64,000 nucleotides of DNA from JAZKBN01 sp040388605 (GCA_040388605.1 JAZKBN010000022.1:1-64000), one strand, 5' to 3'; counted from the first letter of the stretch, positions 8,220 to 17,728 are shown. Notes: generated from the sequence alone by a model not told the origin. A program made the numbers and translations.

Positions 8220-8920
8220 AAGGTGTATTTCTAAATATCGTGGTTGAAGGAAGTACAGAAGAAAACTTCATTAATCAAATATTAAAGCCATACTTGGCCG
8301 AAAGGCATATTTGGGTCAACGCGCGTCAGCTTGAAACCGGATGGGACAGGTTGCATAATAAGCCCGCAAAAGGCGGCCTGCTTAAATTTCCAAAATTTCG
8401 GGCTGATTTGCTGAACTGGATTGCAGAAGGAAAACATCGTAAGGATAAAGTATATTATTCCTCCTTGCTGGATCTGTATGCCTTTCCTATTGATGACCAA
8501 AGCCCATATACAGAAGAAATTCGCAGTATTGCAGACCCTTATGCAAAAGTTGCGAGATTAGAAGATGCAATTTCTAAGAATATAAATTCCCCGGTATTTA
8601 TTCCGTTTGTACAACTACATGAATTTGAGGCAATGTTGTTTACTGATATTAACTGCCTGAATTCATTATACCCTGATAAAGCAGGGGCTGTAAACAGATT
8701 GGCTCGTTCTGTACAGGGATTACCTCCGGAAGAAATAAATGAAAAACCACAAACTGCGCCATCAAAGCGTATTATCAGCTATCTGCCGGAGTACGAGGCT
8801 GGGAAAAATGCCGACGGGCCACTTGCTGTAATGGAAATTGGCCTTGACAGGGTAAGGCAGGCATGCCCGCACTTTGATGAATGGTTAAAGAAACTCGAAT
8901 CATTAACGGAAAATCTGTAG
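8216..8920 (+). CDS. DUF4276 family protein, putative TOPRIM-like effector
   Basis: A 234-residue DUF4276 protein. Conserved acidic positions of a TOPRIM-like metal site are visible: VEGSTE near the N-terminus (Glu11), then LLDLYAFP (Asp86). Further on come the family motifs FVQLHEFEAMLF (about 131-142) and TAPSKRI. DUF4276 proteins are typically encoded directly behind an AAA_21 ATPase, as here with a 4-base ATGA overlap. A nuclease or nucleotide-acting role is inference from the TOPRIM-like acidic pattern. It ends 16 bases before the permease gene, so the cassette fits tightly between two unrelated housekeeping genes. Confidence 0.83.
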   Translation: MKGVFLNIVVEGSTEENFINQILKPYLAERHIWVNARQLETGWDRLHNKPAKGGLLKFPKFRADLLNWIAEGKHRKDKVYYSSLLDLYAFPIDDQSPYTEEIRSIADPYAKVARLEDAISKNINSPVFIPFVQLHEFEAMLFTDINCLNSLYPDKAGAVNRLARSVQGLPPEEINEKPQTAPSKRIISYLPEYEAGKNADGPLAVMEIGLDRVRQACPHFDEWLKKLESLTENL

Positions 8921-8936
8921 TAACTACCACCTGTTT

Positions 8937-10154
8937 ATGAACTTTCCTTTCTTTGTCGCACGTCGCTATTTTTTCAGCGGCAGGAAGCGGAATTTTATAC
9001 AGATACTCAGCATTATATCTATGCTCGGGGTAGGTGTGGGCACCATGGCGCTTATTATAGTGCTTTCGGCCTTTAACGGGCTCGAAGATGTAATACGTAC
9101 CATGTTCAACACCTTCGATCCTCAACTGAAAATAACGGCGCTCAAAGGCAAGTCTTTCGATACCTCACCGGAGTTTATAAATCGCCTCAGGCAGGTACCC
9201 GGCATTGCATACGTTACAGAGGTTGCAGAAGACAATGCCCTGCTCAAGTACCGCGAAGGCCAGATGGTGGTAAAGGTTAAAGGTGTAAGCGATAACTTCG
9301 TGCAGCAGCAGCGCATAGATTCCAATATAGTCGACGGTGTTTTCCGCCTCCACGATGCTGAGCAGGACCGGGCCATACTTGGGGCCGGTATCGCATCGGC
9401 CTTCCAGGTGGTGCTTGACGACCCTGCCGATGCCATTCAGCTTTGGTACCCCAAGGCAAGCCTGAAAACAGGCCTTAATCCCGAAAAGGCTTTTTACCGC
9501 CGCAACATCATACCCGGATCTGTATTTCAGATTGAAGATCAGTTCGACAGCAGGTATGTTTTCGTACCCCTGGCCTTTGCCTCTGATTTGTTCGCCTGCG
9601 GAACCAAACGCAACTCCATAGAAATTAAGCTGAAGCCCGGTACCGAAATTGAACCGGTGCAGCAAAGCTTGCAGGCCCTGCTGGGCGCTAAATTTTTGGT
9701 ACAAAATTCCGACGAGCAGCATGCCGGCCTCATGCGGATTTTAAAAATTGAAAAGCTGTTCGTGTTCCTGGCGCTCAGCTTTATAGTGGTTATTGCCTCG
9801 TTCAACATCTTCGTATCGCTGGGTATGCTGGCAATAGATAAGAAGCGCGATATATCAGTCATGTTTGCGCTTGGGGCAACCCAGCAGCATATCAGGCGCA
9901 TTTTCCTGCTCGAGGCCGTTCTGGTGGCTTTTACCGGCGCAACGGTAGGAATGGTGCTTGGCTACGCAGTTTGTGCAGTGCAGAAGCAATTCGGGCTGGT
10001 AGGCATGGGCATGGAAAGCGCCGTAATACAGGCTTACCCGGTAAAAATGCTTTGGAGCGACTTCTTTTTAATTGCCGGTTTTTTGGTGCTGATTACCTTA
10101 GGGGCCGGGGTATTGCCGGCGAATCGGGCGGCTAAGGGGATGGAAAGGGTGTAG
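8937..10154 (+). CDS. FtsX-like ABC permease (LolC/LolE type)
   Basis: A 405-residue inner-membrane permease of the lipoprotein-releasing LolC/E type. The N-terminus FFVARRYFFSG and the first transmembrane helix (about 20-46), a periplasmic MacB-like domain (about 50-265), and three C-terminal helices (about 270-300, 320-345, 370-395) give the standard four-helix FtsX layout. The sequence between the last helices contains the typical DKKRDISVMFALGA coupling segment. It would work with a LolD ATPase to extract lipoproteins from the inner membrane. No ATPase gene is adjacent; Bacteroidota commonly encode LolD elsewhere. It ends in ANRAAKGMERV, standard for the family. Confidence 0.88.
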   Translation: MNFPFFVARRYFFSGRKRNFIQILSIISMLGVGVGTMALIIVLSAFNGLEDVIRTMFNTFDPQLKITALKGKSFDTSPEFINRLRQVPGIAYVTEVAEDNALLKYREGQMVVKVKGVSDNFVQQQRIDSNIVDGVFRLHDAEQDRAILGAGIASAFQVVLDDPADAIQLWYPKASLKTGLNPEKAFYRRNIIPGSVFQIEDQFDSRYVFVPLAFASDLFACGTKRNSIEIKLKPGTEIEPVQQSLQALLGAKFLVQNSDEQHAGLMRILKIEKLFVFLALSFIVVIASFNIFVSLGMLAIDKKRDISVMFALGATQQHIRRIFLLEAVLVAFTGATVGMVLGYAVCAVQKQFGLVGMGMESAVIQAYPVKMLWSDFFLIAGFLVLITLGAGVLPANRAAKGMERV

Positions 10155-10270
10155 AGCGGCCGGAGTCCGGGTATAAAAAACCGGCAGCAAACGAGCCTGT
10201 CAAAAAAGCAAGCGCGTAACCCGGTGTTACAAATTGGCGCGATTTCAGCTTGTTGTTTGAATCAAATCAT

Positions 10271-10310
10271 AAAAAAGACCGCAGTAGGAAAAATTCCTGC
10301 CTGCGGCCTT
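10271..10310 (-). terminator. Terminator for the large secreted protein gene
   Basis: On the minus strand an imperfect hairpin (aaggccgcaggcaggaa pairing with ttcctactgcggtctt) is followed by a run of six T. It lies 36 bases beyond the stop codon at 10346. Confidence 0.75.
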
Positions 10311-10345
10311 GATATGCTTATGCTGAAAGGTAAAAGAGCTTTAGC

Positions 10346-13165
10346 TTATCGCCTGATGTTTATCATTCCGCTGCGGTGCAGGGGTTCATCGGCACGGCGG
10401 AGGCGAATGGTTTGTATATCGGCTATGTACCAGTATATGCCGGCGGGCAGCGGCAGGCCGGTCAGGTCGCGACCGTCCCAGTTAATATTGGGGTCGGCGT
10501 CACCGGAATAAACAAGGTAGCCCCAACGGTTATAAATGCGCACGGCTGCGCTTCGCACAAAGCCCGGTATGCTGCACCTGGGCCGGAAGTATTGGTTATA
10601 CTCGTCGTCGTTGGGCGTAATTACGTTGGGCAGGTCGTAGAAGGTGCAATTGTCTTTACACACGCGCTGAGATTTCGGGCTTTCGTTCCCGCTGCGGTCT
10701 ATGGCCGTAACCTGGTAGCAGCCGGCCAATGAACCCTTGTTCGAGTGCCTGAAAACGGTATCGGATGATGCCAGGGTGGCTATGGCTTTCAGGGTATCGT
10801 CGTCGTGCTCGGCATAGTAAACGCGGTAGGTTATTACATCGCTGTCGCAGGCGCTTACGTGGTTGGGGTGCCATGTAAGGGTGTTAATTATGTTTCCCCC
10901 GTCGCGCAGCACTTCGCAGCTGTAGCAGGGGGTAAGGTCCAGGCCGGGCAGGTCGCCGTCGGAGCCGGGTTCGCAGGGGGCAATGGTATCAGGCACCACG
11001 GCCGAAGCAATTTGTGAGCTGTCGAGAATGCTGAACTGCAGGCGGCTGTTCCCGTATTTGCCGCGGGCGGTTACAAAGTACCAATATTCGCGGTTAGGAC
11101 GTAAAGGGCGATCAGGGCCGCCTTCATCGGTATAGCTGCCACCTTTGGGGCCTGCTGTTACACTGTCTATAAGCCTGAATTCCCGGTTGGGCTCTGTGCC
11201 GAAAGCGCGGTATATGTAGTTTTTAAGTCCGCCGTTATTCCAGGGCGCATCACGCTTCCAATTCAGGGTAACAGTAGTAGGGAAACCCTGCGCATGTAAA
11301 GATACCGTGCTTGCCGGGTCAGAATCAAGACTGTCGCCGGTAGATGCAAAGAAGGTGAGGCTGTATTCCGGCTGGTTGCCTGTGTTGGTTTTAACGGCTG
11401 TATCTACCACGGCGGTATCAGAAGCCAGGTTGCCGGTTCTTATAAGCACTCGGCCCACATCGCCTGTTTTAAGATTGCTTGCATCTTCTGCAGAAGGCAC
11501 ATCGCGGTTTATGCTGCGGTACAACTTATAGGTATAAGGCTTGGGGAAGGCAACGGTATCGGCCTGCAGGGGACGGGTGAACCATACGCGCACTTTGCCT
11601 TGGGCGCTGTCGGTATTAATAACAGATACCTTGCAGAAAACCGGGGCATCGAGCAGCAGGAATGCGGTATCCTGGGCAGAAAGGCAGCTTTTGCCTCCCT
11701 TCGGAAGCTTGAAAGAGGCAGTAAGGCGGTAGCTGTAGAGGTTGCCGCGGTGTAAATCAAAAGTATCGCGGAAGGTGCTTATGGTAGCCTTGGTGCGGCC
11801 TATGCGCGTATAGCCGAGCGCTTCAGGGTCGCCGCAATCGCAGCCCGATGGCTTAAAGTGTACCGAATCTATACGCCGCCAGATATACATGCTGTCGGCA
11901 TTGGTGCATGGGCCGGTATTATAAGGTGTCCAGTTCAGGGTAATGCCGCCGTTAATGGCTTTGGCTGCCAGCCCGACGGGCGCAGGGCCTTTAACAGTAA
12001 TGCGCCAGCCTGCCAGGTCGGTAAGCGCGGGCAATTGCTTGGGTATATCGGTGGCATCGAACTGCACATCATAAGCGCGGCTGCGTATATCAGCGCAGGT
12101 GGCGGCCCATGTGAAAACGCCTTTCACTTTCAGGCTGTCGCGTGGGTCGGGCACATTGCTTCCGGGCGTAAAAACAGCTTTACCGTCGGGTGCGAAAATG
12201 CCGCCGGCAGCGGTAAGGGTAATGCGGTCGGTATCAGGGTCAATGGCAGATATAATGCTGCGAATGCTTTCGCCGGCCATTAGGCAGGTATCTTTGGGTA
12301 CGCGGAGCTTGGGCGGATGGTTTTTTGTATCAGAAATCTCAATCTGCATATCGCGCACCACGAAGCCGATTATAACGTTCCGGCCTTTGATTTTACGGTA
12401 TTCAGTAAGCAGTATAGCCACGTTAAAGAGGCCTGCTTTGGCAGGCGCATTCCATGTAAGCGTGCCGTCTATGCTTATATTGCAGAAAGCGGTGCCCGTG
12501 CCGTCGGCCATGGTTCCGCCTGATTCAATATCGGGGAAGCGGTAACGGGTGCATTCAACCACTTCCCCGTTAACGCTTTGGCGGCTGGCCAATAATTTAT
12601 AGCCTATGCTGTCTCCGTCGGCATCAAATGCTGCGGGGTTGTGCAGGTAAACACGACCTACAGCGCCGTCGTCAACGGGCGGGTGCAGCAGCTTGGGCGA
12701 GCTGTTGAAAGCCATGAGCGGGTCTACCACCACGCGGGTTTCTATATAAAAGTTATTTTGGTCAGAGCCCTCAATGTTCAGTACCGATTTGTTCCGGTTA
12801 TCGCCCACAAAATACATGGTGTAGGTACCGGGTGCAGCGTAAGTGTGGTCAAATTTATAGGTGTTCTTTTGAATCTTTTTAGCAATGCCCACATCTACCC
12901 GCAGCAGCACCGGTGATTCCTGCGAAGCGCCGTCGCCGAAATACAAAATACTTGACTCCTGCTTTACAACCGTTCCGCCGCTGTTGGTGGCGCGCACATC
13001 GGTATAAAGGGTAAGTATCATGGTGAATCTCAGGGGATTGCTTACATCGCGGGTGGTTGTAATCTCGCCCGCTGCAATGTGCGAGGCATGCAGGCTCATG
13101 ATGCCCGAGAGCAGCATTACAGGCAGCAGCAGCAAAGCCCGAAAAGAACCTAAAAAAAGTTTCAT
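10346..13165 (-). CDS. Large secreted protein with gliding-motility/T9SS C-terminal domain
   Basis: A protein of about 939 residues read from the ATG at 13165, which begins directly with a signal peptide (MKLFLGSFRALLLLPVML…SLHASHIAAGE). An in-frame ATG at 13192 would add nine charged residues and fits less well. The N-terminal part is an Ig/PKD-like adhesive region, with YKLLASRQ and LTEYRKIKGR stretches found in Bacteroidota surface proteins. The middle has fibronectin-III-like segments (ITLNWTPYN, TLNWKRDAPW, NTLTWHPNH). The end is a gliding-motility-associated C-terminal domain (TIGR04131/CHU_C): LPNVITPNDDEYNQYF, then RIYNRWGYLVYSG and LPAGIYWYIADI. That domain marks type IX secretion cargo, so the protein should be exported and probably surface-attached. 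Its ligand is unknown. Confidence 0.88.
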   Translation of the reverse strand: MKLFLGSFRALLLLPVMLLSGIMSLHASHIAAGEITTTRDVSNPLRFTMILTLYTDVRATNSGGTVVKQESSILYFGDGASQESPVLLRVDVGIAKKIQKNTYKFDHTYAAPGTYTMYFVGDNRNKSVLNIEGSDQNNFYIETRVVVDPLMAFNSSPKLLHPPVDDGAVGRVYLHNPAAFDADGDSIGYKLLASRQSVNGEVVECTRYRFPDIESGGTMADGTGTAFCNISIDGTLTWNAPAKAGLFNVAILLTEYRKIKGRNVIIGFVVRDMQIEISDTKNHPPKLRVPKDTCLMAGESIRSIISAIDPDTDRITLTAAGGIFAPDGKAVFTPGSNVPDPRDSLKVKGVFTWAATCADIRSRAYDVQFDATDIPKQLPALTDLAGWRITVKGPAPVGLAAKAINGGITLNWTPYNTGPCTNADSMYIWRRIDSVHFKPSGCDCGDPEALGYTRIGRTKATISTFRDTFDLHRGNLYSYRLTASFKLPKGGKSCLSAQDTAFLLLDAPVFCKVSVINTDSAQGKVRVWFTRPLQADTVAFPKPYTYKLYRSINRDVPSAEDASNLKTGDVGRVLIRTGNLASDTAVVDTAVKTNTGNQPEYSLTFFASTGDSLDSDPASTVSLHAQGFPTTVTLNWKRDAPWNNGGLKNYIYRAFGTEPNREFRLIDSVTAGPKGGSYTDEGGPDRPLRPNREYWYFVTARGKYGNSRLQFSILDSSQIASAVVPDTIAPCEPGSDGDLPGLDLTPCYSCEVLRDGGNIINTLTWHPNHVSACDSDVITYRVYYAEHDDDTLKAIATLASSDTVFRHSNKGSLAGCYQVTAIDRSGNESPKSQRVCKDNCTFYDLPNVITPNDDEYNQYFRPRCSIPGFVRSAAVRIYNRWGYLVYSGDADPNINWDGRDLTGLPLPAGIYWYIADIQTIRLRRADEPLHRSGMINIRR

Positions 13166-13502
13166 ATTGGATTTTTCTCTGTTTAGACCCATTCCTAATA
13201 ACAGGAAATTACCGGTCAGGTGTAATAAAATGGCTGCACGTACAGGTAAACAAATTATCTTGCGAACTGATATGGCTTTTAAGGGCCGGGCAGCGTATTT
13301 TCTTTTAGCTATTCTTTAAGAATTACCCTTCTCACTTAAAACACCTGAAGCGCCTGCATTGTTGTATTAATGTATTCGTTTCAGGGCCCGAAGGTCAGGC
13401 AATTTAACTAATTATCCGCCACGGAGGTCTGAAAATTAATATTTCAGGGCTTTTAAGGCAGGGGCTTTCAAAAACCCTTTAACCGAACCGCGTAAAACAT
13501 AC
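13166..13502. other. Intergenic region between the secreted protein gene and sdhC
   Basis: This divergent region should hold promoters for both directions. I saw only AT-rich sequence with incomplete -7-like boxes (for example taatttg on the minus strand near 13250) and no credible gene. Confidence 0.4.
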
Positions 13503-14186
13503 ATGAGCTGGATTTCCAAAGCGCTCACAAGCTCACTCGGCCGCAAGTTGGCCATGAGCCTTACAGGCCTGTTTCTTGTCAGCTTCCTGCTGGTCCACAT
13601 GGGCGGCAATGTGCAACTTTTTTATAACGACGGAGGCGACGCATTTAATACATATTCGAAATTTATGTCGACCTCGCCCATTATCAGGGTGCTGGAAATT
13701 GTATTGCTCGCCGGCTTCGTTACCCACATCTGGACATCGGTAATATTAACCAGGCGCAACGCAAATGCAAGGCCGGTTTCTTATGCCTACACACAACCCT
13801 CCCCCGGAGTAACCTGGTTCAGCAAAAATATGGGCCTGAGCGGCTCAATTGTGCTGGTTTTCCTCATTATTCACCTGCTGAATTTCTGGTTCCCGTACCA
13901 CTACGGCAGCATGCCCACCAAAACCGATGCGCATGGTGAGCAAATAAAAGACATGTATGCCCTCGTGGAAAAAGTTTTCCGCCAGGAATGGTGGTACAGC
14001 ATTTTGTATGTGCTGGCCTGTGTACTGCTTGGCTTCCACCTGAACCACGGCTTCTTCAGCGCTTTCCGCACGCTGGGTGTTGAGCATAAAAAATATACCC
14101 CCCTTATGAAGGCTGTAAGCCAATTCATCAGCGTGGTAATTCCGGCAGGCTTTGCGGCCATGCCACTATATTTCCTTTTAAAATAA
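13503..14186 (+). CDS. sdhC: Succinate dehydrogenase cytochrome b subunit
   Basis: A 227-residue membrane subunit of the Bacteroidota/epsilon type (b558 family, TIGR02046), with five predicted transmembrane helices and heme-ligand histidines in the hydrophobic segments (FLLVHMGGN, THIWTSV, FLIIHLLNFW, FHLNHGFFSAF). It anchors the flavoprotein and iron-sulfur subunits and passes electrons between succinate and quinone through two hemes. It is the first gene of the sdhC-sdhA-sdhB set, though a 321-base gap separates it from sdhA. No separate sdhD is needed in this single-subunit anchor type. Confidence 0.92.
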   Translation: MSWISKALTSSLGRKLAMSLTGLFLVSFLLVHMGGNVQLFYNDGGDAFNTYSKFMSTSPIIRVLEIVLLAGFVTHIWTSVILTRRNANARPVSYAYTQPSPGVTWFSKNMGLSGSIVLVFLIIHLLNFWFPYHYGSMPTKTDAHGEQIKDMYALVEKVFRQEWWYSILYVLACVLLGFHLNHGFFSAFRTLGVEHKKYTPLMKAVSQFISVVIPAGFAAMPLYFLLK

Positions 14187-14507
14187 ACATCCGGGCTGTT
14201 GCCGGGTATCAAGACACCCGTGTAAGCCTGGCTTCGGAGTAAAAGGAATTGCTTTACCGGAAACGGCTGAACCAAAAATCCTTAACCTGCTCCCGAACCC
14301 TGCCGAACACGGTACATTATGCCGATGCGTTTTTCCCTGAAGAATAACCTTACCGGGTATTTTTCTGAAATGTGAAAACCACATAAGCATAAGAGCTTAT
14401 TAAAGCATTGCCGGCCTGCCGCCTTTTTTGCGGGAACGCCAAGGCAAAAGCTTTAAGCTTATTGTTTTAATACCGCATTTTGCCCGGGCACAATACCCCT
14501 GATACCT
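14187..14507. other. Gap between sdhC and sdhA
   Basis: A 321-base stretch with no coding region that I can support. A short inverted pair (cgggtatcaagacacccg near 14203-14220) could form a small hairpin just after sdhC, without a T-run. It may allow partial termination or processing between the two genes. Confidence 0.4.
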
Positions 14508-16427
14508 GTGATACTTGATTCCAAAATTCCGGAAGGCGAGCTGGCCAAAAAGTGGACCAACCATAAGTTCAAGCTAAAGCTGGTGAACCCGGCCAACAAG
14601 CGTAAATTCGACATTATTATTGTCGGGTCGGGCTTGGCGGGCGCTTCTGCGGCGGCCAGTTTGGGCGAGCTTGGCTATAACATTAAGCTGTTCACCTATC
14701 ACGACAGTCCGCGCCGTGCGCACAGCATTGCGGCGCAGGGTGGTATTAACGCAGCCAAAAACTACCAGAACGACGGCGACAGCGTTTACCGCCTCTTCTA
14801 CGATACCATTAAAGGCGGCGATTACCGCGCCCGCGAAGCCAACGTGCATCGCCTGGCCGAGGTAAGCGTGAACATAATAGACCAATGCGTGGCGCAGGGC
14901 GTTCCCTTTGCCCGCGAATACGGCGGCCTGCTGGATAACCGTTCTTTCGGTGGCTCACAGGTAAGCCGCACTTTTTATGCCCGCGGACAAACCGGGCAGC
15001 AGCTTTTGCTGGGTGCATACAGCGCCCTCAGCCGCCAGGTTGGCGCAGGCAAAGTTAAAATGCACACCCGCAGCGAGATGCTTGATCTTGTAACCGTTGA
15101 CGGCGTGGCAAAAGGCATAGTAACCCGCAACCTGATTACCGGCAAAATAGAATCGCATGCAGGCCATGCCGTGCTGCTTTGCACCGGTGGTTACGGTAAC
15201 GTGTTCTTCCTGAGCACCAATGCCATGATGTGCAACGTTACCGCAGCCTGGCGCGCACACCGCCGCGGCGCATTGTTCGGTAACCCCTGCTTTACACAAA
15301 TTCACCCTACCTGCATACCGGTATCAGGCCACTATCAGAGCAAGCTCACCCTCATGAGCGAAAGCCTGCGTAACGACGGCCGCGTATGGGTACCCCTTGC
15401 CGCCGGCGATAAACGCGCCCCCGGCGATATACCCGAAGCTGAACGTGACTATTTCCTCGAACGCCGTTACCCGGCATTCGGTAACCTGGTGCCCCGCGAT
15501 GTGGCCAGCCGCAACGCCAAAAACGTTTGCGACGAAGGCCGCGGCGTAGGCGCATCGGGCCTGGCCGTTTACCTTGATTTTGCAGCCGCCATTGAGCGCG
15601 ACAGCCTGGCCAAGGTAGAAGCCAAATACGGCAACCTTTTCGATATGTACCAGCAGATTACGGGCGAAAACCCGTACAAAGTGCCTATGCGCATTTACCC
15701 TGCCGTACACTATACCATGGGTGGCCTTTGGGTAGATTATAACCTGCAAACCACCATTAAGGGACTTTACTCCCTGGGTGAAGCCAACTTCTCAGACCAC
15801 GGCGCAAACCGCCTTGGCGCTTCGGCGCTCATGCAGGGCCTTGCCGACGGCTATTTTGTAATTCCCTTCACAATTGGTGATTACTTTGCCAATATGACCA
15901 AGGAAGAAGCCAAATTAGCTTCGCCCGACAGCGCACCGTTTAAGGCTGCAGAAGCCGAAGTAAGGGAGAAAATAAGCAAAATACTCAGCATAAAAGGCAA
16001 CCGCACGGTAGATGAAATTCACCGCGATCTGGGCCATATTATGTGGGAATACTGCGGCATGGCCCGTAATGCCGAAGGCCTGCAAAAAGCCAAAGCTGAA
16101 ATACGCAAGCTGCGTAACGAGTTCTGGACCAATGTAAAAGTATCGGGCGCTAACGAGGAGTTTAACCAAACCCTTGAGAAAGCCCTGCGCGTTGCAGATT
16201 TCCTTGAGCTCGGCGAGCTGATGGTAGACGATGCTTATAACCGCAACGAAAGCTGCGGCGGCCACTTCCGCGAGGAGTACAGCACGCCGGACGGCGAGGC
16301 CAAACGCGACGATGCCAATTACACCTACGTTGCCGCCTGGGAATATAAAGGCCCCGGTGAAAGCGAGCTGCACAAAGAGCCCCTCGTGTTCGAGAACGTA
16401 AAGCTTACTGAGCGCAGCTACAAATAA
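14508..16427 (+). CDS. sdhA: Succinate dehydrogenase flavoprotein subunit
   Basis: A 639-residue flavoprotein. It has the FAD-binding IIVGSGLAGASAAASLG motif (about 37-53), the covalent-FAD histidine in RRAHSIAAQGG (His72), the catalytic region with SRNAKNVCDEGRG, and the HYTMGGLWVDY motif before GLYSLGEANFSDHGANRLG. It oxidises succinate to fumarate (or the reverse) and passes electrons to SdhB. The start is GTG at 14508; the sequence from it, MILDSKIPEGELAKKW, matches the usual N-terminus of Bacteroidota SdhA, which supports this start. At 639 residues it is the normal length for this group. Confidence 0.94.
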   Translation: MILDSKIPEGELAKKWTNHKFKLKLVNPANKRKFDIIIVGSGLAGASAAASLGELGYNIKLFTYHDSPRRAHSIAAQGGINAAKNYQNDGDSVYRLFYDTIKGGDYRAREANVHRLAEVSVNIIDQCVAQGVPFAREYGGLLDNRSFGGSQVSRTFYARGQTGQQLLLGAYSALSRQVGAGKVKMHTRSEMLDLVTVDGVAKGIVTRNLITGKIESHAGHAVLLCTGGYGNVFFLSTNAMMCNVTAAWRAHRRGALFGNPCFTQIHPTCIPVSGHYQSKLTLMSESLRNDGRVWVPLAAGDKRAPGDIPEAERDYFLERRYPAFGNLVPRDVASRNAKNVCDEGRGVGASGLAVYLDFAAAIERDSLAKVEAKYGNLFDMYQQITGENPYKVPMRIYPAVHYTMGGLWVDYNLQTTIKGLYSLGEANFSDHGANRLGASALMQGLADGYFVIPFTIGDYFANMTKEEAKLASPDSAPFKAAEAEVREKISKILSIKGNRTVDEIHRDLGHIMWEYCGMARNAEGLQKAKAEIRKLRNEFWTNVKVSGANEEFNQTLEKALRVADFLELGELMVDDAYNRNESCGGHFREEYSTPDGEAKRDDANYTYVAAWEYKGPGESELHKEPLVFENVKLTERSYK

Positions 16428-16464
16428 GAATAATAGCTGTCAGGCAGGGCAATATGCCCAAAGG

Positions 16465-16481
16465 GCGGGCTTAAGGCCCGC
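16465..16481 (+). other. Intercistronic hairpin between sdhA and sdhB
   Basis: A 6-bp GC stem (gcgggc/gcccgc) with loop ttaag sits in the 124-base sdhA-sdhB gap. It has no T-run, so it is more likely an mRNA-stability or processing element than a terminator. Confidence 0.4.
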
Positions 16482-16551
16482 ATATACAAATTAATTAATT
16501 ATCCGGCCGGTGAGGCTGTACAGGCCGGGCTTTGTCAATTGAAGACATAAT

Positions 16552-17301
16552 ATGAAACTGAAGCTGAAAATCTGGAGGCAGGCAAACACTGCCGCCCCCG
16601 GGCAAATGAAGGATTACGATGTGAACAACGTGGGCGAAGACATGTCGTTCCTCGAAATGCTGGATGTGCTTAATGAAGACCTGCTGCACAAAGGCGAAGA
16701 CCCCATTGCATTCGACCACGATTGCCGCGAAGGAATTTGCGGAACGTGCTCATTGTATATAAATGGTCGTCCGCACGGGCCGCAGCGTACCACTACCTGC
16801 CAGCTGCACATGCGCACCTTTAACGACGGCGAAACCATTCACATAGAACCCTGGCGTGCCAAGGCCTTCCCCGTGGTGAAAGACCTCGTGGTAGACCGCA
16901 GCGCCTTCGACCGTATTATTCAGAAAGGCGGCTTCGTATCGGTTAACACCGGTTCGGCACAGGATGCCAACAATTTGCCCATAGGCAAAGAAGTGGCCGA
17001 CGAAGCTTTTGAAAGCGCTACCTGCATAGGCTGCGGAGCCTGTGTGGCTGCCTGTAAAAACGCATCGGCCATGTTGTTCGTGGGCGCTAAAATATCTCAG
17101 CTCGCGCTGTTACCTCAGGGTCAGCCTGAAGCTGCCCGCCGTGCAGAAGCCATGGTTGCCCAAATGGACGCTGAAGGTTTCGGGGCCTGTACCAATACCG
17201 GTGCCTGCGCCGCCGAATGCCCCAAGAGCATCAGCATGAGCAATATTGCCCGCCTGAATCGCGAGTACTTCGGCGCCAAGCTGAGCAGCGAGAATGTGTA
17301 A
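16552..17301 (+). CDS. sdhB: Succinate dehydrogenase iron-sulfur subunit
   Basis: A 249-residue iron-sulfur subunit. The N-terminal ferredoxin domain carries the 2Fe-2S motif CREGICGTCSLYINGRPHGP. The C-terminal domain has CIGCGACVAACKNAS and CTNTGACAAECPKSIS for the 4Fe-4S and 3Fe-4S clusters. The sequence SMSNIARLNREYFGAK at the end is typical for the Bacteroidota enzyme. It moves electrons from the flavin in SdhA to the heme/quinone site in SdhC. It closes the sdhCAB set and is followed by a strong terminator. Confidence 0.94.
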   Translation: MKLKLKIWRQANTAAPGQMKDYDVNNVGEDMSFLEMLDVLNEDLLHKGEDPIAFDHDCREGICGTCSLYINGRPHGPQRTTTCQLHMRTFNDGETIHIEPWRAKAFPVVKDLVVDRSAFDRIIQKGGFVSVNTGSAQDANNLPIGKEVADEAFESATCIGCGACVAACKNASAMLFVGAKISQLALLPQGQPEAARRAEAMVAQMDAEGFGACTNTGACAAECPKSISMSNIARLNREYFGAKLSSENV

Positions 17302-17330
17302 AGCCTGAAAACTTAGATTATATAAGTATA

Positions 17331-17366
17331 ACAAAAATGGCCTGCAGCAATGCGGGCCATTTTTGT
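17331..17366 (+). terminator. Strong terminator after sdhB
   Basis: A long stem (17331-17346 with 17351-17366, including one wobble pair) closes a GCAA loop of the stable GNRA type, and the right arm ends in TTTTTGTTG. It lies 30 bases after sdhB. The arms also carry AAAAA on the left, so it could act for the minus-strand gene that ends at 17468 too. Confidence 0.85.
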
Positions 17367-17467
17367 TGGGAGATAAAAAGCTCCGGGATTATCAGCTGTT
17401 TAATAATTCCATTACCTTACTGATAAGCATACTTTCGAGATAGTATAATACGGGCATCTCGGGTACT

Positions 17468-17728
17468 TTAATCTTCACTGTTAATCATCTCCATAACCCT
17501 GTTCACATCTTTATTCACGAAATAAGATTCGCAGCCGGTGCCATTAGGCACTGAAACCCTGATTAAAGTGCCTTCATGCAAGCCTTTACCGGGTGTGCAG
17601 GGTGCAATTTGCAGAATGTAATCTTTGTTAATATAATAAGTTTCCGGCTCTGCTATGGAAAACAGCCAGGATGTCTTGCGCAGGCTCCAATCGCAGGCCT
17701 GCCCTTCAAATTTTATGATTTTAGCCAT
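17468..17728 (-). CDS. Hypothetical protein, 86 residues
   Basis: A small soluble protein beginning MAKIIKFEGQACDWSL and ending NRVMEMINSED. It has aromatic-rich beta-like segments (TSWLFSIAEPETYYINKDYIL) and no signal peptide or membrane helix. I do not recognise the family. Support for a real gene is its good start, amino-acid composition, and the absence of any better frame on either strand. It lies convergent to sdhB behind the shared terminator. Confidence 0.5.
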   Translation of the reverse strand: MAKIIKFEGQACDWSLRKTSWLFSIAEPETYYINKDYILQIAPCTPGKGLHEGTLIRVSVPNGTGCESYFVNKDVNRVMEMINSED

